Origin: Flavobacteriales bacterium TMED123
GTDB lineage: Bacteria > Bacteroidota > Bacteroidia > Flavobacteriales > BACL11
Assembly: GCA_002170165.1 (NCBI GenBank)
Contig: NHFY01000094.1
Coordinates: forward strand, 1-36,155
Reading direction: 5' to 3'
DNA: 36,155 bases
Part shown: piece after piece, positions 14,915-23,450 of the stretch
Position numbering within the stretch: the first letter of the stretch is position 1
Layout: each line of letters begins with the position of its first letter
Made by a program: the position numbers and the translations under genes
Notes under the pieces: generated by a model
The model's database searches: none
Seen by the model: the letters and a program-made list of their open reading frames with translations, nothing else
What the model was told of the DNA's origin: nothing

Positions 14915-16315
14915 TTAGTTAAAAATTTTTCCAGGATTTAATATTCCATTAGGATCAAATAACTTTTTTATACCTTTTTGAATTTCAATGTTTTTCTCAG
15001 AAAGTACAATATTCATATATTCCTTTTGCACAAGACCAATACCATGTTCCCCACTAATGGTACCTCCCAAACTTTTGGTCAGTTCAAAAATTGCTTTAAT
15101 TCCGTTCGTTAATTTATTTTTCCAATCTTCATCAGGCATATCTCCTTTTATAATGTTAATGTGTAAATTGCCATCTCCAGCATGCCCATAGCAAACTGAT
15201 TGAAATCCATATTCCTTTCCAATGCCCTTTACCCCCTTCAGTAGTTTGGCTAATTCTGCTCTGGGGACTACTGTGTCTTCCTCTTTATAAATAGAATTGG
15301 CTTTTACGGCCTCTCCTACAACTCTTCTTAATTTCCAAAGCTGATTTTTTTGATTTTGACTATCAGCTAAAAGTATTTCTCCACATTCATATTGTTGCAT
15401 TACCTCTGCAATTTGCTCACAATCTTTATAGAGCAAATCCATATCATTACCATCAACTTCCACTAAAAGATGAGCTTGAACATTATCAGCAATTTGTATC
15501 TCAATATCGGTATATTTTAAAGTCCAATTAATAGCATCACGCTCAATAAATTCTAAAGCTGATGGAGTGATTCCTGCACGAAAAATTGCGGAAACAGCCT
15601 CACAAGCTTTCTCAGCCTCACTAAAAGGAACAAGCATAGTTAGATCTTTAGTTGGGAGAGGAATCAGCTTAAATACTATTTTTGTGATAATACCAAGCGT
15701 CCCTTCACTTCCAATCATCAATTGTGAAAGGTTATATCCTGTGGCATTTTTCAGCACATTGGCTCCTGTCCAAATGATTTCTCCAGTAGGCAAAACCACT
15801 TCCAAATTAAGCACATAATCTTTAGTAACGCCATACTTTAATGCTTTAGGGCCTCCAGCATTTTCGGCTAAATTCCCGCCTAAAAAACAACTACCTTTAC
15901 TTGCAGGGTCTGGAGGATAAAAAAGCCCTCTCTTTTCTACTGTATCTCTAAATTTTTGATTGATTACTCCTGGTTCAACTGTTGCTTGCAGGTTTCTTTC
16001 ATCTATTGCTATAATAGTATTAAACCGCTCCATACTTAAAGCGATACCACCAAAAATTGGCAAACTTCCACCACTGAGTCCTGTTCTTGCGCCACAAGGG
16101 GTAAGGGCTATCTTCTGTTTATTGCAATATGATACAATATCAGCTATCTGCTCTGCTGTTCTTGGCTTTACTACAACCTCAGGTGGAAAATACAAGTCTT
16201 CTGTTTCGTCATGACTGTATTCTGTTAATTTCTGCTGATCAGTAAAAATAAAAGTATCACCCACAATTTCTTTCAAAACTGATACATCATCAATATTGAT
16301 TTTCTTGTATTCCAC
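14915..16315 (-). CDS. FAD-linked oxidase, GlcD/D-lactate dehydrogenase type
   Basis: A 466-residue member of the FAD-binding type 4 oxidases that act on 2-hydroxy acids (glycolate oxidase subunit GlcD, D-lactate or D-2-hydroxyglutarate dehydrogenases). The FAD pyrophosphate loop is TPCGARTGLSGG (72-83). The C-terminal half carries GHAGDGNLH (377-385) with the probable metal/substrate histidine, GEHGIG (422-427), and the closing NPGKIF. The start is a GTG at 16315, since the following EYKKINIDD...YSHDETEDL matches the usual N-terminus of the family. A TAATTTTG box lies directly upstream, so the transcript would have almost no leader. The exact hydroxy-acid substrate cannot be told from the sequence. 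No GlcE or GlcF partner gene is adjacent. Confidence 0.92.
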   Translation of the reverse strand: MEYKKINIDDVSVLKEIVGDTFIFTDQQKLTEYSHDETEDLYFPPEVVVKPRTAEQIADIVSYCNKQKIALTPCGARTGLSGGSLPIFGGIALSMERFNTIIAIDERNLQATVEPGVINQKFRDTVEKRGLFYPPDPASKGSCFLGGNLAENAGGPKALKYGVTKDYVLNLEVVLPTGEIIWTGANVLKNATGYNLSQLMIGSEGTLGIITKIVFKLIPLPTKDLTMLVPFSEAEKACEAVSAIFRAGITPSALEFIERDAINWTLKYTDIEIQIADNVQAHLLVEVDGNDMDLLYKDCEQIAEVMQQYECGEILLADSQNQKNQLWKLRRVVGEAVKANSIYKEEDTVVPRAELAKLLKGVKGIGKEYGFQSVCYGHAGDGNLHINIIKGDMPDEDWKNKLTNGIKAIFELTKSLGGTISGEHGIGLVQKEYMNIVLSEKNIEIQKGIKKLFDPNGILNPGKIFN

Positions 16316-16366
16316 CTCACAAAATTAATTAAATTAGCCACTGATAATTTATACTTACAATTCAAA

Positions 16367-18520
16367 TTGAAAAAATTACTAACAGTTTTAATCGGGTTTG
16401 TACTAATCAGCTCATGTTTTGCGCAAAAAATAGATATAACCTTAGAAGATTTATGGAAAAATTATGCTTTCTACCCAAAATATATAAGTGGTTTTAACTC
16501 CATGAATGATGGAGAACATTACTCTACAATGGAAAAAGCTGATGAGGGGCAAGCCATTATTAAATACAAATTCAAAAGCGGAAACAAAGTCCGTACTTTA
16601 TTTAAAAGTACTGATTTTGATATTCCTAAAATAAATAGTTATATTTTTAGTGAGGATGAGCAACAAATCTTACTGGCTACCGAAAAAGAAAAGATTTATC
16701 GCTATTCCTCAAAATCCGTTTATTATATATACAATGTTTTTACTGATAAATTGGCAAAACTATCAGATAAAAAAGTAATGTACGCTACCTTCTCTCCTAA
16801 TGGTGATAAGGTGGCGTATGTTTTTGAAAACAACCTTTTCTATAAGAATATTAAAACAGGAGAAACAACACAGGTAACATCAGACGGGAAAAAGAATCAT
16901 ATCATCAATGGAGCTTCCGATTGGGTATATGAAGAAGAATTTGCATTGGTTCGTTCCTTTCAATGGTCACCTGATGGAAAACACATTGCCTATTATAAAT
17001 TTGATGAAAGTCATGTCAAAGAATTCTCTATGGATTTGTTCAAAGGCGGGCTATATCCTACACAAGAGGTTTTTAAATACCCAAAAGCAGGTGAAGACAA
17101 CTCAGTAGTCAGAGTTTATATTTATAATATAGAAAATAAGAAAAGCAACTATATTTATACTAAGAAAGATTATGAATATATCCCCAGAATAAAATGGACT
17201 AACGATCCAAATGTTTTGGTATTATTTGGAATGAATCGTCATCAAAATGAGCTGGACTTTATTTTAGCAAATGCTGAAGATGGAACCAATCGCGTGCTAT
17301 TTTCAGAGACAGACAACTACTATATTGACATTCATGACAACCTTAGTTTCCTTCCGGAAGGTAACTTTATTTGGACATCAGAAAAAGATGGTTTTAATCA
17401 TATATATTTAAAAGATTTAGATGGGGGCGAAACACAACTTACTAAAGGGAATTGGGAAGTTACTCAATTCCATGGAATAGATTCTGATAAGATGTTTTTT
17501 TATTATAGTTCAACTGAGGAAGGCTCGATTAATCGTTCTGTTTTTGTGCAAAACCTTGAAAATGGAGAAAAGAAAAAACTCAGTACAATTAAGGGGACTA
17601 ATAACGCTTCTTTTAGTAAAGGAATGAAATATTATATGAATTCCGTTTCAACTGCAAATTCAGCACCAGTATTTAGTTTGCACCATGCAGATGGAACTCA
17701 GTTAAAAACGTTAGAGGATAATGCAGCATTCAACACTAAAATGGATGAATTTAATCTTTCCAATAAAGAGTTATTTACCATAAATGTGGAAGATGCTGAA
17801 CTCAATGCTTGGATGATAAAACCACCTGATTTTGATGAAAGTAAAACTTATCCTTTGTTTATGTTTTTGTATGGCGGTCCTGGATCGCAACAAGTCACCA
17901 ATTCCTTTGGATGGACCAATTACTATTGGCATCAAATGCTGGCTCAAAAAGGATATATTGTCGCTTGTGTGGACAATAGAGGGACTGGAGGAAAAGGTGC
18001 TGAATTTAAAAAGATGACTTATAAAGAATTAGGAAAATATGAAACTATTGACCAAATTAATGCAGCAAAATATTTTGGAAAATTACCATATATAGATGCT
18101 AATCGTATAGGCATACAAGGTTGGAGTTATGGTGGATATATGTCCTCATTGGCCATTACAAAAGGAGCAGATGTGTTCAAATTGGCTATTGCAGTTGCTC
18201 CTGTTACCAATTGGCGCTATTACGATAATATCTACACGGAACGCTATATGCAAACCCCTCAAAAAAATGCAAGTGGCTATGATGAAAATTCTCCAATTAA
18301 TCATGTAGATAAATTAAAAGGACACTATTTATTAGTACATGGAAGTGCAGATGACAATGTGCATGTGCAAAATACTTATGAGATGGTAAGCGCACTTGTT
18401 AATGCTAATAAACAATTTGATTTGTTTGTCTATCCAGATAAAAATCATGGTATTTACGGCGGAAATACTAGGTATCACTTGTATAAAAAAATGACAAAAT
18501 TCATTTTCGATAATTTATAA
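16367..18520 (+). CDS. secreted dipeptidyl peptidase IV (S9 family)
   Basis: Serine exopeptidase that removes X-Pro/X-Ala dipeptides from peptide N-termini, acting in the periplasm or at the surface. It has 717 residues: a signal peptide (KKLLTVLIGFVLISSCFA, then Q), an N-terminal beta-propeller carrying the substrate-anchoring glutamates in DWVYEEEF (E189-E191), and a C-terminal alpha/beta hydrolase. The catalytic triad is S587 (GWSYGGY), D662 (GSADDNVH) and H694 (KNHGIYGG). Start is a TTG at 16367; no ATG is available before the signal peptide. The ISSC stretch resembles a lipobox, but cleavage after A in CFA-Q is equally plausible. It is followed after 45 bases by a di/tripeptide transporter, consistent with joint peptide use. 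Confidence 0.95.
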   Translation: MKKLLTVLIGFVLISSCFAQKIDITLEDLWKNYAFYPKYISGFNSMNDGEHYSTMEKADEGQAIIKYKFKSGNKVRTLFKSTDFDIPKINSYIFSEDEQQILLATEKEKIYRYSSKSVYYIYNVFTDKLAKLSDKKVMYATFSPNGDKVAYVFENNLFYKNIKTGETTQVTSDGKKNHIINGASDWVYEEEFALVRSFQWSPDGKHIAYYKFDESHVKEFSMDLFKGGLYPTQEVFKYPKAGEDNSVVRVYIYNIENKKSNYIYTKKDYEYIPRIKWTNDPNVLVLFGMNRHQNELDFILANAEDGTNRVLFSETDNYYIDIHDNLSFLPEGNFIWTSEKDGFNHIYLKDLDGGETQLTKGNWEVTQFHGIDSDKMFFYYSSTEEGSINRSVFVQNLENGEKKKLSTIKGTNNASFSKGMKYYMNSVSTANSAPVFSLHHADGTQLKTLEDNAAFNTKMDEFNLSNKELFTINVEDAELNAWMIKPPDFDESKTYPLFMFLYGGPGSQQVTNSFGWTNYYWHQMLAQKGYIVACVDNRGTGGKGAEFKKMTYKELGKYETIDQINAAKYFGKLPYIDANRIGIQGWSYGGYMSSLAITKGADVFKLAIAVAPVTNWRYYDNIYTERYMQTPQKNASGYDENSPINHVDKLKGHYLLVHGSADDNVHVQNTYEMVSALVNANKQFDLFVYPDKNHGIYGGNTRYHLYKKMTKFIFDNL

Positions 18521-18565
18521 AAGAAAATTTACTATTTTCGGCAATCAAATTTAAAGTATAAAAAT

Positions 18566-20167
18566 ATGGGTCAAATTATCGGATATATTCTCTTTACAAT
18601 AATTGCAGTATTTGGGGCAAAATGGTTTATAGAAAAGGATGGACATCCTAAGGCTCTCTTTTATCTGTTTTTTGCAGAGATGTGGGAAAGATTTTCTTTT
18701 TATGGAATGAGAGCTTTACTTGTTTTATACATCATTAAAGATTATATGGCTAGTGTAGAAAACAATGAAGAAATTGCCTATGGTATATATGCTGCATATG
18801 GCGCATTGGTATACGCTACACCCTTGCTTGGTGGGTTTTTTGCTGATCGATTTATAGGATATAGAAAAGCTATTATGCTTGGTGGCGTGTTGATGGCGAT
18901 AGGACACTTCTTTATGGCATTTCCAACCGACTTCTTCTTTTATGGTGCACTAGGATTACTGATTGCAGGAAATGGATTTTTTAAACCTAATATTTCTTCC
19001 TTAGTAGGTGCTCTTTATAAAGAAGGCGATATAAAAAGAGATTCTGGATTTACAATATTCTATATGGGGATAAACTTAGGTGCTGCAGTAGCACCATTAC
19101 TGTGTGGTTATATTGGAGAGATGTGGGGTTGGCATTATGGATTTGGGCTTGCTGGAGTAGGTATGTTAGCAGGTGTTGTAGTATTTTGGGACGGTATAAA
19201 AAAAGGTGTATTTGGAGAAAAGGGATTACAACCAGTTGAATACCGAGAAAAGAAGTTTTTTAATCTAAATATTGACAAACTAATATATGTTTTTGCATGT
19301 CTTATTGTTCCAATTTTTGCCTATTTAATTGTCCTAGAAGCAGGAGGAACTCAATTTTTGGGTACAATAATAAATGTACTACTGGTAATTTCTGTGGGTT
19401 ATGCGGCCTACCTAATGTATGAGAATTATAGAGATGGTCAGCCAGCAGCAGCGAACAAAATTGGATCAATTCTAATTTTAGCAGTGCTATGTGCTGTGTT
19501 TTGGGCTTGTTTTGAACAGGCAGGAAGCTCCTTGGTAGTATGGGCAGACAAGTGTATTGATTTGAAATTTATGGTTGCTTCTCAAACCAATGCAATAAAT
19601 CCTGGATATATAATTTTTCTTGCTTTTCCATTTGCACTATTATGGGAGAAGCTTGATTTATGGGGAGTGAACCCCAATACGGCCAAAAAATTTGCAATGG
19701 GTATTGGGTTTTTAGGACTTGGTTTCCTAGTATTCGCTTATAGTATTAATTTTATTAATGATGCTGGAAAATTACCATTTTCAACACTATGGATTGGATG
19801 GTTGTTAATTACCACTGGAGAGTTGTGCCTTTCTCCTATTGGCTTGTCGAAAGTGACCCAATTGAGCCCTAAGAAATCTGTAGCATTTTTCATGGGTCTT
19901 TGGTTTTTATCATCTACAGTTGCACATTATATTGCAGGAGTACTAGCAAAACTAACAATAAGCGGTCAAACAACAAGTTCAGAAGGATTATTAGGTAAAT
20001 TAAACAATATGTTGTTTAGTGGAGTTGATTCTGCGGCAAATGGGGTTGCCGAAGCAATGATATATAATGATTTGTTTGGAAAGATAGGGTTTGTTACTAT
20101 AGGTATTGCTATTGTCACACTTTTGATTTCTCCAATAATTAAAAAATTAATGCACGATATTCACTAA
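18566..20167 (+). CDS. POT/PTR family proton-coupled di/tripeptide transporter
   Basis: A 533-residue major-facilitator transporter of the POT (PTR2) family that brings di- and tripeptides into the cell with protons. The N-terminal signature AEMWERFSFYGMRALLVLYI (helix 1, ending in FYGMRALL), the GGFFADRFIGYRKAIMLGG loop and the FTIFYMGINLGAAVAPLLCG helix (PTR2 signature 2) are all present. The length allows for the two extra helices between the two six-helix halves found in bacterial members. It lies 45 bases after dipeptidyl peptidase IV and 10 bases before the first thioredoxin-like gene. A possible variant -7 box (TATTTTCG, 18533-18540) lies upstream. Confidence 0.95.
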   Translation: MGQIIGYILFTIIAVFGAKWFIEKDGHPKALFYLFFAEMWERFSFYGMRALLVLYIIKDYMASVENNEEIAYGIYAAYGALVYATPLLGGFFADRFIGYRKAIMLGGVLMAIGHFFMAFPTDFFFYGALGLLIAGNGFFKPNISSLVGALYKEGDIKRDSGFTIFYMGINLGAAVAPLLCGYIGEMWGWHYGFGLAGVGMLAGVVVFWDGIKKGVFGEKGLQPVEYREKKFFNLNIDKLIYVFACLIVPIFAYLIVLEAGGTQFLGTIINVLLVISVGYAAYLMYENYRDGQPAAANKIGSILILAVLCAVFWACFEQAGSSLVVWADKCIDLKFMVASQTNAINPGYIIFLAFPFALLWEKLDLWGVNPNTAKKFAMGIGFLGLGFLVFAYSINFINDAGKLPFSTLWIGWLLITTGELCLSPIGLSKVTQLSPKKSVAFFMGLWFLSSTVAHYIAGVLAKLTISGQTTSSEGLLGKLNNMLFSGVDSAANGVAEAMIYNDLFGKIGFVTIGIAIVTLLISPIIKKLMHDIH

Positions 20168-20177
20168 CAATAATAAA

Positions 20178-20645
20178 ATGAAAAACTTATTAGTAGTATT
20201 ATTAGTAACATTATCTCTGAATGGATTTGCACAACAAAAACCTTTGGAATGGCATACAGATGTAAATCAAGCAATAAATTTATCATTAAAAACTGGTAAT
20301 CCACTACTCTTCTTTTTCACAGGAAGTGATTGGTGTGGTTGGTGCAAACGCTTGCAGAAAGAAGTTTTCTTTAAGCCAGAGTTTAATAGTTGGGCAAATA
20401 AAAATATAATTTTAGTGGAAATAGATTTTCCAAGAAGAACTCAGCTTCCTGCTGAGCTGCAGAAACAAAACAGAGAGCTTCAGCAATTGTTTGGCGTAAG
20501 GGGTTATCCTACTATTTGGTTTGTTAATCCTGAAATACAGGAAAGCAAAGTGAATTTTACAAAATTAGGTTCACAAGGATATCTTGCTGGCGGTCCTACT
20601 GCTTGGATTGCGGGAGCCAATAAAATCATAAATCCAACAAAATGA
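20178..20645 (+). CDS. exported thioredoxin-fold protein (CGWC)
   Basis: A 155-residue protein with an N-terminal signal peptide (KNLLVVLLVTLSLNGFA, then QQK) and a thioredoxin-like domain. The redox motif W52-C53-G-W-C56-K lies after FFFTGSD, and the cis-proline region appears as VRGYPTIWFVNP. It is of the thioredoxin-7/DUF255-like exported type that keeps periplasmic or secreted protein thiols reduced or oxidised. The next gene begins within its stop codon (ATGA overlap), so the two form a translationally coupled pair. They may serve folding of exported proteins, perhaps including the peptidase upstream. The partner is unknown. Confidence 0.9.
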   Translation: MKNLLVVLLVTLSLNGFAQQKPLEWHTDVNQAINLSLKTGNPLLFFFTGSDWCGWCKRLQKEVFFKPEFNSWANKNIILVEIDFPRRTQLPAELQKQNRELQQLFGVRGYPTIWFVNPEIQESKVNFTKLGSQGYLAGGPTAWIAGANKIINPTK

Positions 20646-21133
20646 AACAACTAACAGTTGTTTTATGCTTTTTTTTCCTCAGTTTTTCAGTCTTTTCGCA
20701 AGGACAAGAACAAAAAGAAATTCATTGGTTAAGTATTGAAAATGCGGAAGAGTTAACAGAAAAATACAAAAGTGATATGTTTGTATTTTTCTTTATAAAT
20801 GGTTGCCCTGAATGTAAGAAGATGAAAGCAGAGACTCTCAAAAATCCTGAAATTGTAAAGTTGATCAATGAGAACTTTTTTCCTGTGATGCTAAATGCGC
20901 GCACTAAAGACACGCTTGAGTTTAATGGTAAAAGATATTTCAATCAGCAGCCTATTGCACATGGTAAAAGTTTTCGGCACGATTTGTATCATGAATTGGT
21001 AAAAGATGGCAAATACCAATATGTCTACCCTTATATTATAATAATAAACGGAAAGCATCAAGTAACCAATTATATTCCAGGGTTCTTTCCAAAAGAAAGA
21101 TTAAAAAGAAGTTTGCAAAAACTCTTAAAATAA
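20642..21133 (+). CDS. exported thioredoxin-like protein (CPEC)
   Basis: A 163-residue protein with a signal peptide (KQLTVVLCFFFLSFSVFS, then QGQ) and a thioredoxin-like fold. The redox motif is C55-P-E-C58 in FINGCPECKKM. The cis-proline region is less clear than in its neighbour; YPYIIIINGKH is the likely equivalent. It overlaps the upstream thioredoxin-fold gene by 4 bases and is followed within 2 bases by a terminator hairpin, so it ends the transcript. The active-site dipeptide (PE) differs from classical thioredoxin (GP), suggesting a different redox potential or partner; that is inference. Confidence 0.85.
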   Translation: MKQLTVVLCFFFLSFSVFSQGQEQKEIHWLSIENAEELTEKYKSDMFVFFFINGCPECKKMKAETLKNPEIVKLINENFFPVMLNARTKDTLEFNGKRYFNQQPIAHGKSFRHDLYHELVKDGKYQYVYPYIIIINGKHQVTNYIPGFFPKERLKRSLQKLLK

Positions 21134-21134
21134 A

Positions 21135-21162
21135 AAAGGAGCTATATGCTCCTTTCTTTTTT
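21135..21162. terminator. bidirectional Rho-independent terminator
   Basis: Perfect 8-bp inverted repeat AAAGGAGC / GCTCCTTT (21135-21142 and 21148-21155) with a TATAT loop, followed by CTTTTTT on the plus strand and by TTTTTTA on the minus strand beyond the A-rich arm. It would end the peptidase/transporter/thioredoxin transcript and also the minus-strand tRNA-His transcript, whose 3' end is at 21164. Confidence 0.8.
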
Positions 21163-21163
21163 G

Positions 21164-21238
<75 letters not shown>

Positions 21239-21251
21239 ATTTTTTCGGCTG

Positions 21252-21259
21252 CAAATATA
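21252..21259 (-). promoter_or_regulatory. candidate -7 box for tRNA-His
   Basis: TATATTTG on the minus strand is an exact TAnnTTTG match ending 13 bases before the tRNA 5' end, so transcription would start just upstream of the mature tRNA. No clear -33 TTTG is visible. Confidence 0.5.
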
Positions 21260-21287
21260 AATATTTGATACATATTAGGATGCTATA

Positions 21288-21314
21288 TTGAAAAGTAAAA
21301 ATGCAGTATATTTG
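21288..21314 (+). promoter_or_regulatory. candidate promoter of the copper ATPase gene
   Basis: TTG at 21288-21290, a 16-base spacer and TATATTTG at 21307-21314, ending 8 bases before the ATG at 21323. The -7 box is an exact match to the Bacteroidota consensus. It is divergent from an identical -7 octamer serving tRNA-His. No copper-responsive operator repeat was recognised between them. Confidence 0.5.
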
Positions 21315-21322
21315 TTTCCGTT

Positions 21323-23449
21323 ATGAGAAAAAAAAGCAAGCAAGAATTTATTAAAATTGAAGGTATGACTTGTGGCAATTGTGCGCTTGGAATCAAAAAG
21401 CATCTAGATAAAAATGGCGTACAAAATGTAAGTGTAAATTTTGCCTCTGCTGAGGCGTCATTTTCCACAACGCAACAGCATGATTTCGATAATGTAAAAG
21501 AGTTAATACAAGCCCTTGGCTTTAAAGTAAAAGAAATATCGAATCAGGATTCAGTCCCAAAATATTCTGTTCTTGAGAAAAAATTCTTTTTTACGCTTTT
21601 TTTCACTATTCCTCTTTTTTCACATATGTTTTTGCCAAAGGACAGCATTTTGCACAATGCACTTTTGCAATTTGTGCTTTGCTTACCAGTGTTTTTTGTA
21701 GGTTGTATTCATTTTGGTAAAAGCGCTTATTCAAGTTTGAAATCAGGATTACCCAATATGGATGTACTTATTCTGATGGGCAGTTCTGCTGCTTTCTTTT
21801 ATAGTATTTATGGTTGGGTCTTGTATAATGGTAACGAGCAAGTGCACCATTTTTTATTTTTTGAAACTACAGCAACCATTATAACGCTAGTATTACTTGG
21901 TAATGTGCTGGAAGATAGATCTGTGCGGCAGACCACAACCGCAATAAGGGAGCTTTCAGCAATTAAAAAAGGAATTGCTAAAAAAGAGGTAAACAATCTA
22001 ATTGAGGAAGTTTCATTTGACATGATAAAAGTAGATGATGTGCTTATTGTGAATGCAGGCGATAAAATCCCAGTGGACGGAAAAGTGATTTGGGGCTCAG
22101 CTTTAATTGATGAATCCATGCTGACAGGAGAAAGTATCCCAATTAATAAAGTATTGGAAGAGCGTGTGATTGGAGGGACCATACTCAAATCAGGAAGCAT
22201 TAAGATACAAGCTACTTCAATTGGTAATGACATGTTGATTTCTCAAATTATAGAGCTGGTTAGAAATGCAGAAGAAAACAAGCCGAAAATTCAAAGAATT
22301 AGCGATAAGGTTAGTGGTGTTTTTGTTCCTTTCGTATTACTCATTGCTATACTGACTTATTTTTTCTCTAATAGCATTATCTCTTATTTTTCTATTGATT
22401 CTGTTATAAAAGATCCTTTTTTAAGAGCAGTAGCTGTACTGGTTATTTCGTGTCCTTGTGCTATGGGTTTGGCTACTCCAACAGCTGTAATGGTAGGTAT
22501 TGGTAGGGCAGCCAAAAAAGGAATATTGTTAAAAGGAGGGGCAACGCTTGAGAAATTAGCAACTATTAAAAATATCGTTTTTGACAAAACAGGTACGCTA
22601 ACTACTGGAGATTTTGCAATTAAGCAGGTAACAATTCTGGAAGGAGATGAGCAATTTATAAAGAGTGTTATCTATAATTTGGAAAAACATTCCTCCCATC
22701 CAATTGCACAATCTCTAGTTAAAAATTTGAAAGCAAATGCTGAAAAATTAGCGCTAACAGACATCAATGAAGAAAAAGGTATTGGGATTTCGGCAAATCT
22801 TGATGCTGATTATTATCAAATTGGCTCAAATAGAATTTCTGAAAATTTAAAAAATCAGCATGATTTATTTTTATTGAAAAACAATAAAGTAGTTGCTTAT
22901 ATCGATATAGAAGATGAGCTTAAAAAAGACACAGAAGTTGTTATCAACAAAGTGAAAAGTTTGGGAATTGAAAGCATACTTTTAAGTGGTGATAAGGCAA
23001 AAAAATGTGAAGACTTAAATCAAAAAATTAAATTCTCAGAAGTTTTTGCTCAGCAATTACCAAAAGACAAGTTAATGCAAATAGAAAAATTAGTCAGTAA
23101 AAATCCTACAGCTATGTTCGGAGATGGGATCAATGATGCTCCAGCCTTAGCAAAGGCAACTGTTGGTATTTCTATCGGTAATGCAACTGAAGTGGCTATT
23201 GACTCATCAGATGTAATTCTATTGCACAAATCTGAACTTTCTCAATTACCAAAAGCCCTACAAGTAGCTCGACATACCTTACTCACCATAAAGCAAAATT
23301 TGTTTTGGGCCTTTTCCTATAATATAGTGGCTATCCCCATTGCTGCTATGGGTTTTCTTAATCCAATGTGGGGCGCGCTATTTATGGCTTTTTCTGATGT
23401 TATTGTAATTGGAAATTCTATTCGTCTTAAATACAAAAATATATTCTAA
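21323..23449 (+). CDS. heavy-metal (probably copper) translocating P1B-type ATPase
   Basis: Cation pump, most likely exporting Cu(I) from the cytoplasm or supplying copper to membrane enzymes. It has 708 residues: one N-terminal HMA metal-binding domain (GMTCGNC, C17 and C20), the TGES phosphatase loop (268-271), the membrane metal site C377-P-C379 in SCPCAMGLATP, the phosphorylated D421 in DKTGT, the nucleotide-binding HP dipeptide (H459-P460) and GDGINDAP (600-607). The seventh-helix YN is present. The eighth-helix signature reads MAFSD rather than the canonical MxxSS of Cu(I) pumps. It is followed directly by polysaccharide genes, with no gap. Metal choice is inferred from CPC plus YN. Confidence 0.92.
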   Translation: MRKKSKQEFIKIEGMTCGNCALGIKKHLDKNGVQNVSVNFASAEASFSTTQQHDFDNVKELIQALGFKVKEISNQDSVPKYSVLEKKFFFTLFFTIPLFSHMFLPKDSILHNALLQFVLCLPVFFVGCIHFGKSAYSSLKSGLPNMDVLILMGSSAAFFYSIYGWVLYNGNEQVHHFLFFETTATIITLVLLGNVLEDRSVRQTTTAIRELSAIKKGIAKKEVNNLIEEVSFDMIKVDDVLIVNAGDKIPVDGKVIWGSALIDESMLTGESIPINKVLEERVIGGTILKSGSIKIQATSIGNDMLISQIIELVRNAEENKPKIQRISDKVSGVFVPFVLLIAILTYFFSNSIISYFSIDSVIKDPFLRAVAVLVISCPCAMGLATPTAVMVGIGRAAKKGILLKGGATLEKLATIKNIVFDKTGTLTTGDFAIKQVTILEGDEQFIKSVIYNLEKHSSHPIAQSLVKNLKANAEKLALTDINEEKGIGISANLDADYYQIGSNRISENLKNQHDLFLLKNNKVVAYIDIEDELKKDTEVVINKVKSLGIESILLSGDKAKKCEDLNQKIKFSEVFAQQLPKDKLMQIEKLVSKNPTAMFGDGINDAPALAKATVGISIGNATEVAIDSSDVILLHKSELSQLPKALQVARHTLLTIKQNLFWAFSYNIVAIPIAAMGFLNPMWGALFMAFSDVIVIGNSIRLKYKNIF

Positions 23450-23450
23450 G

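Noticed and set aside
16418-16429. Lipobox-like ISSC in the DPP-IV signal peptide
   Set aside because: It fits a lipobox loosely, but the following FA-Q site is typical of signal peptidase I cleavage in this family, so a lipoprotein was not called.
21808-22233. 141-codon minus-strand open frame inside the copper ATPase gene
   Set aside because: The plus-strand frame carries all P-type ATPase motifs across it; the antisense frame is Ser/Thr/Pro-rich, as expected of a shadow.
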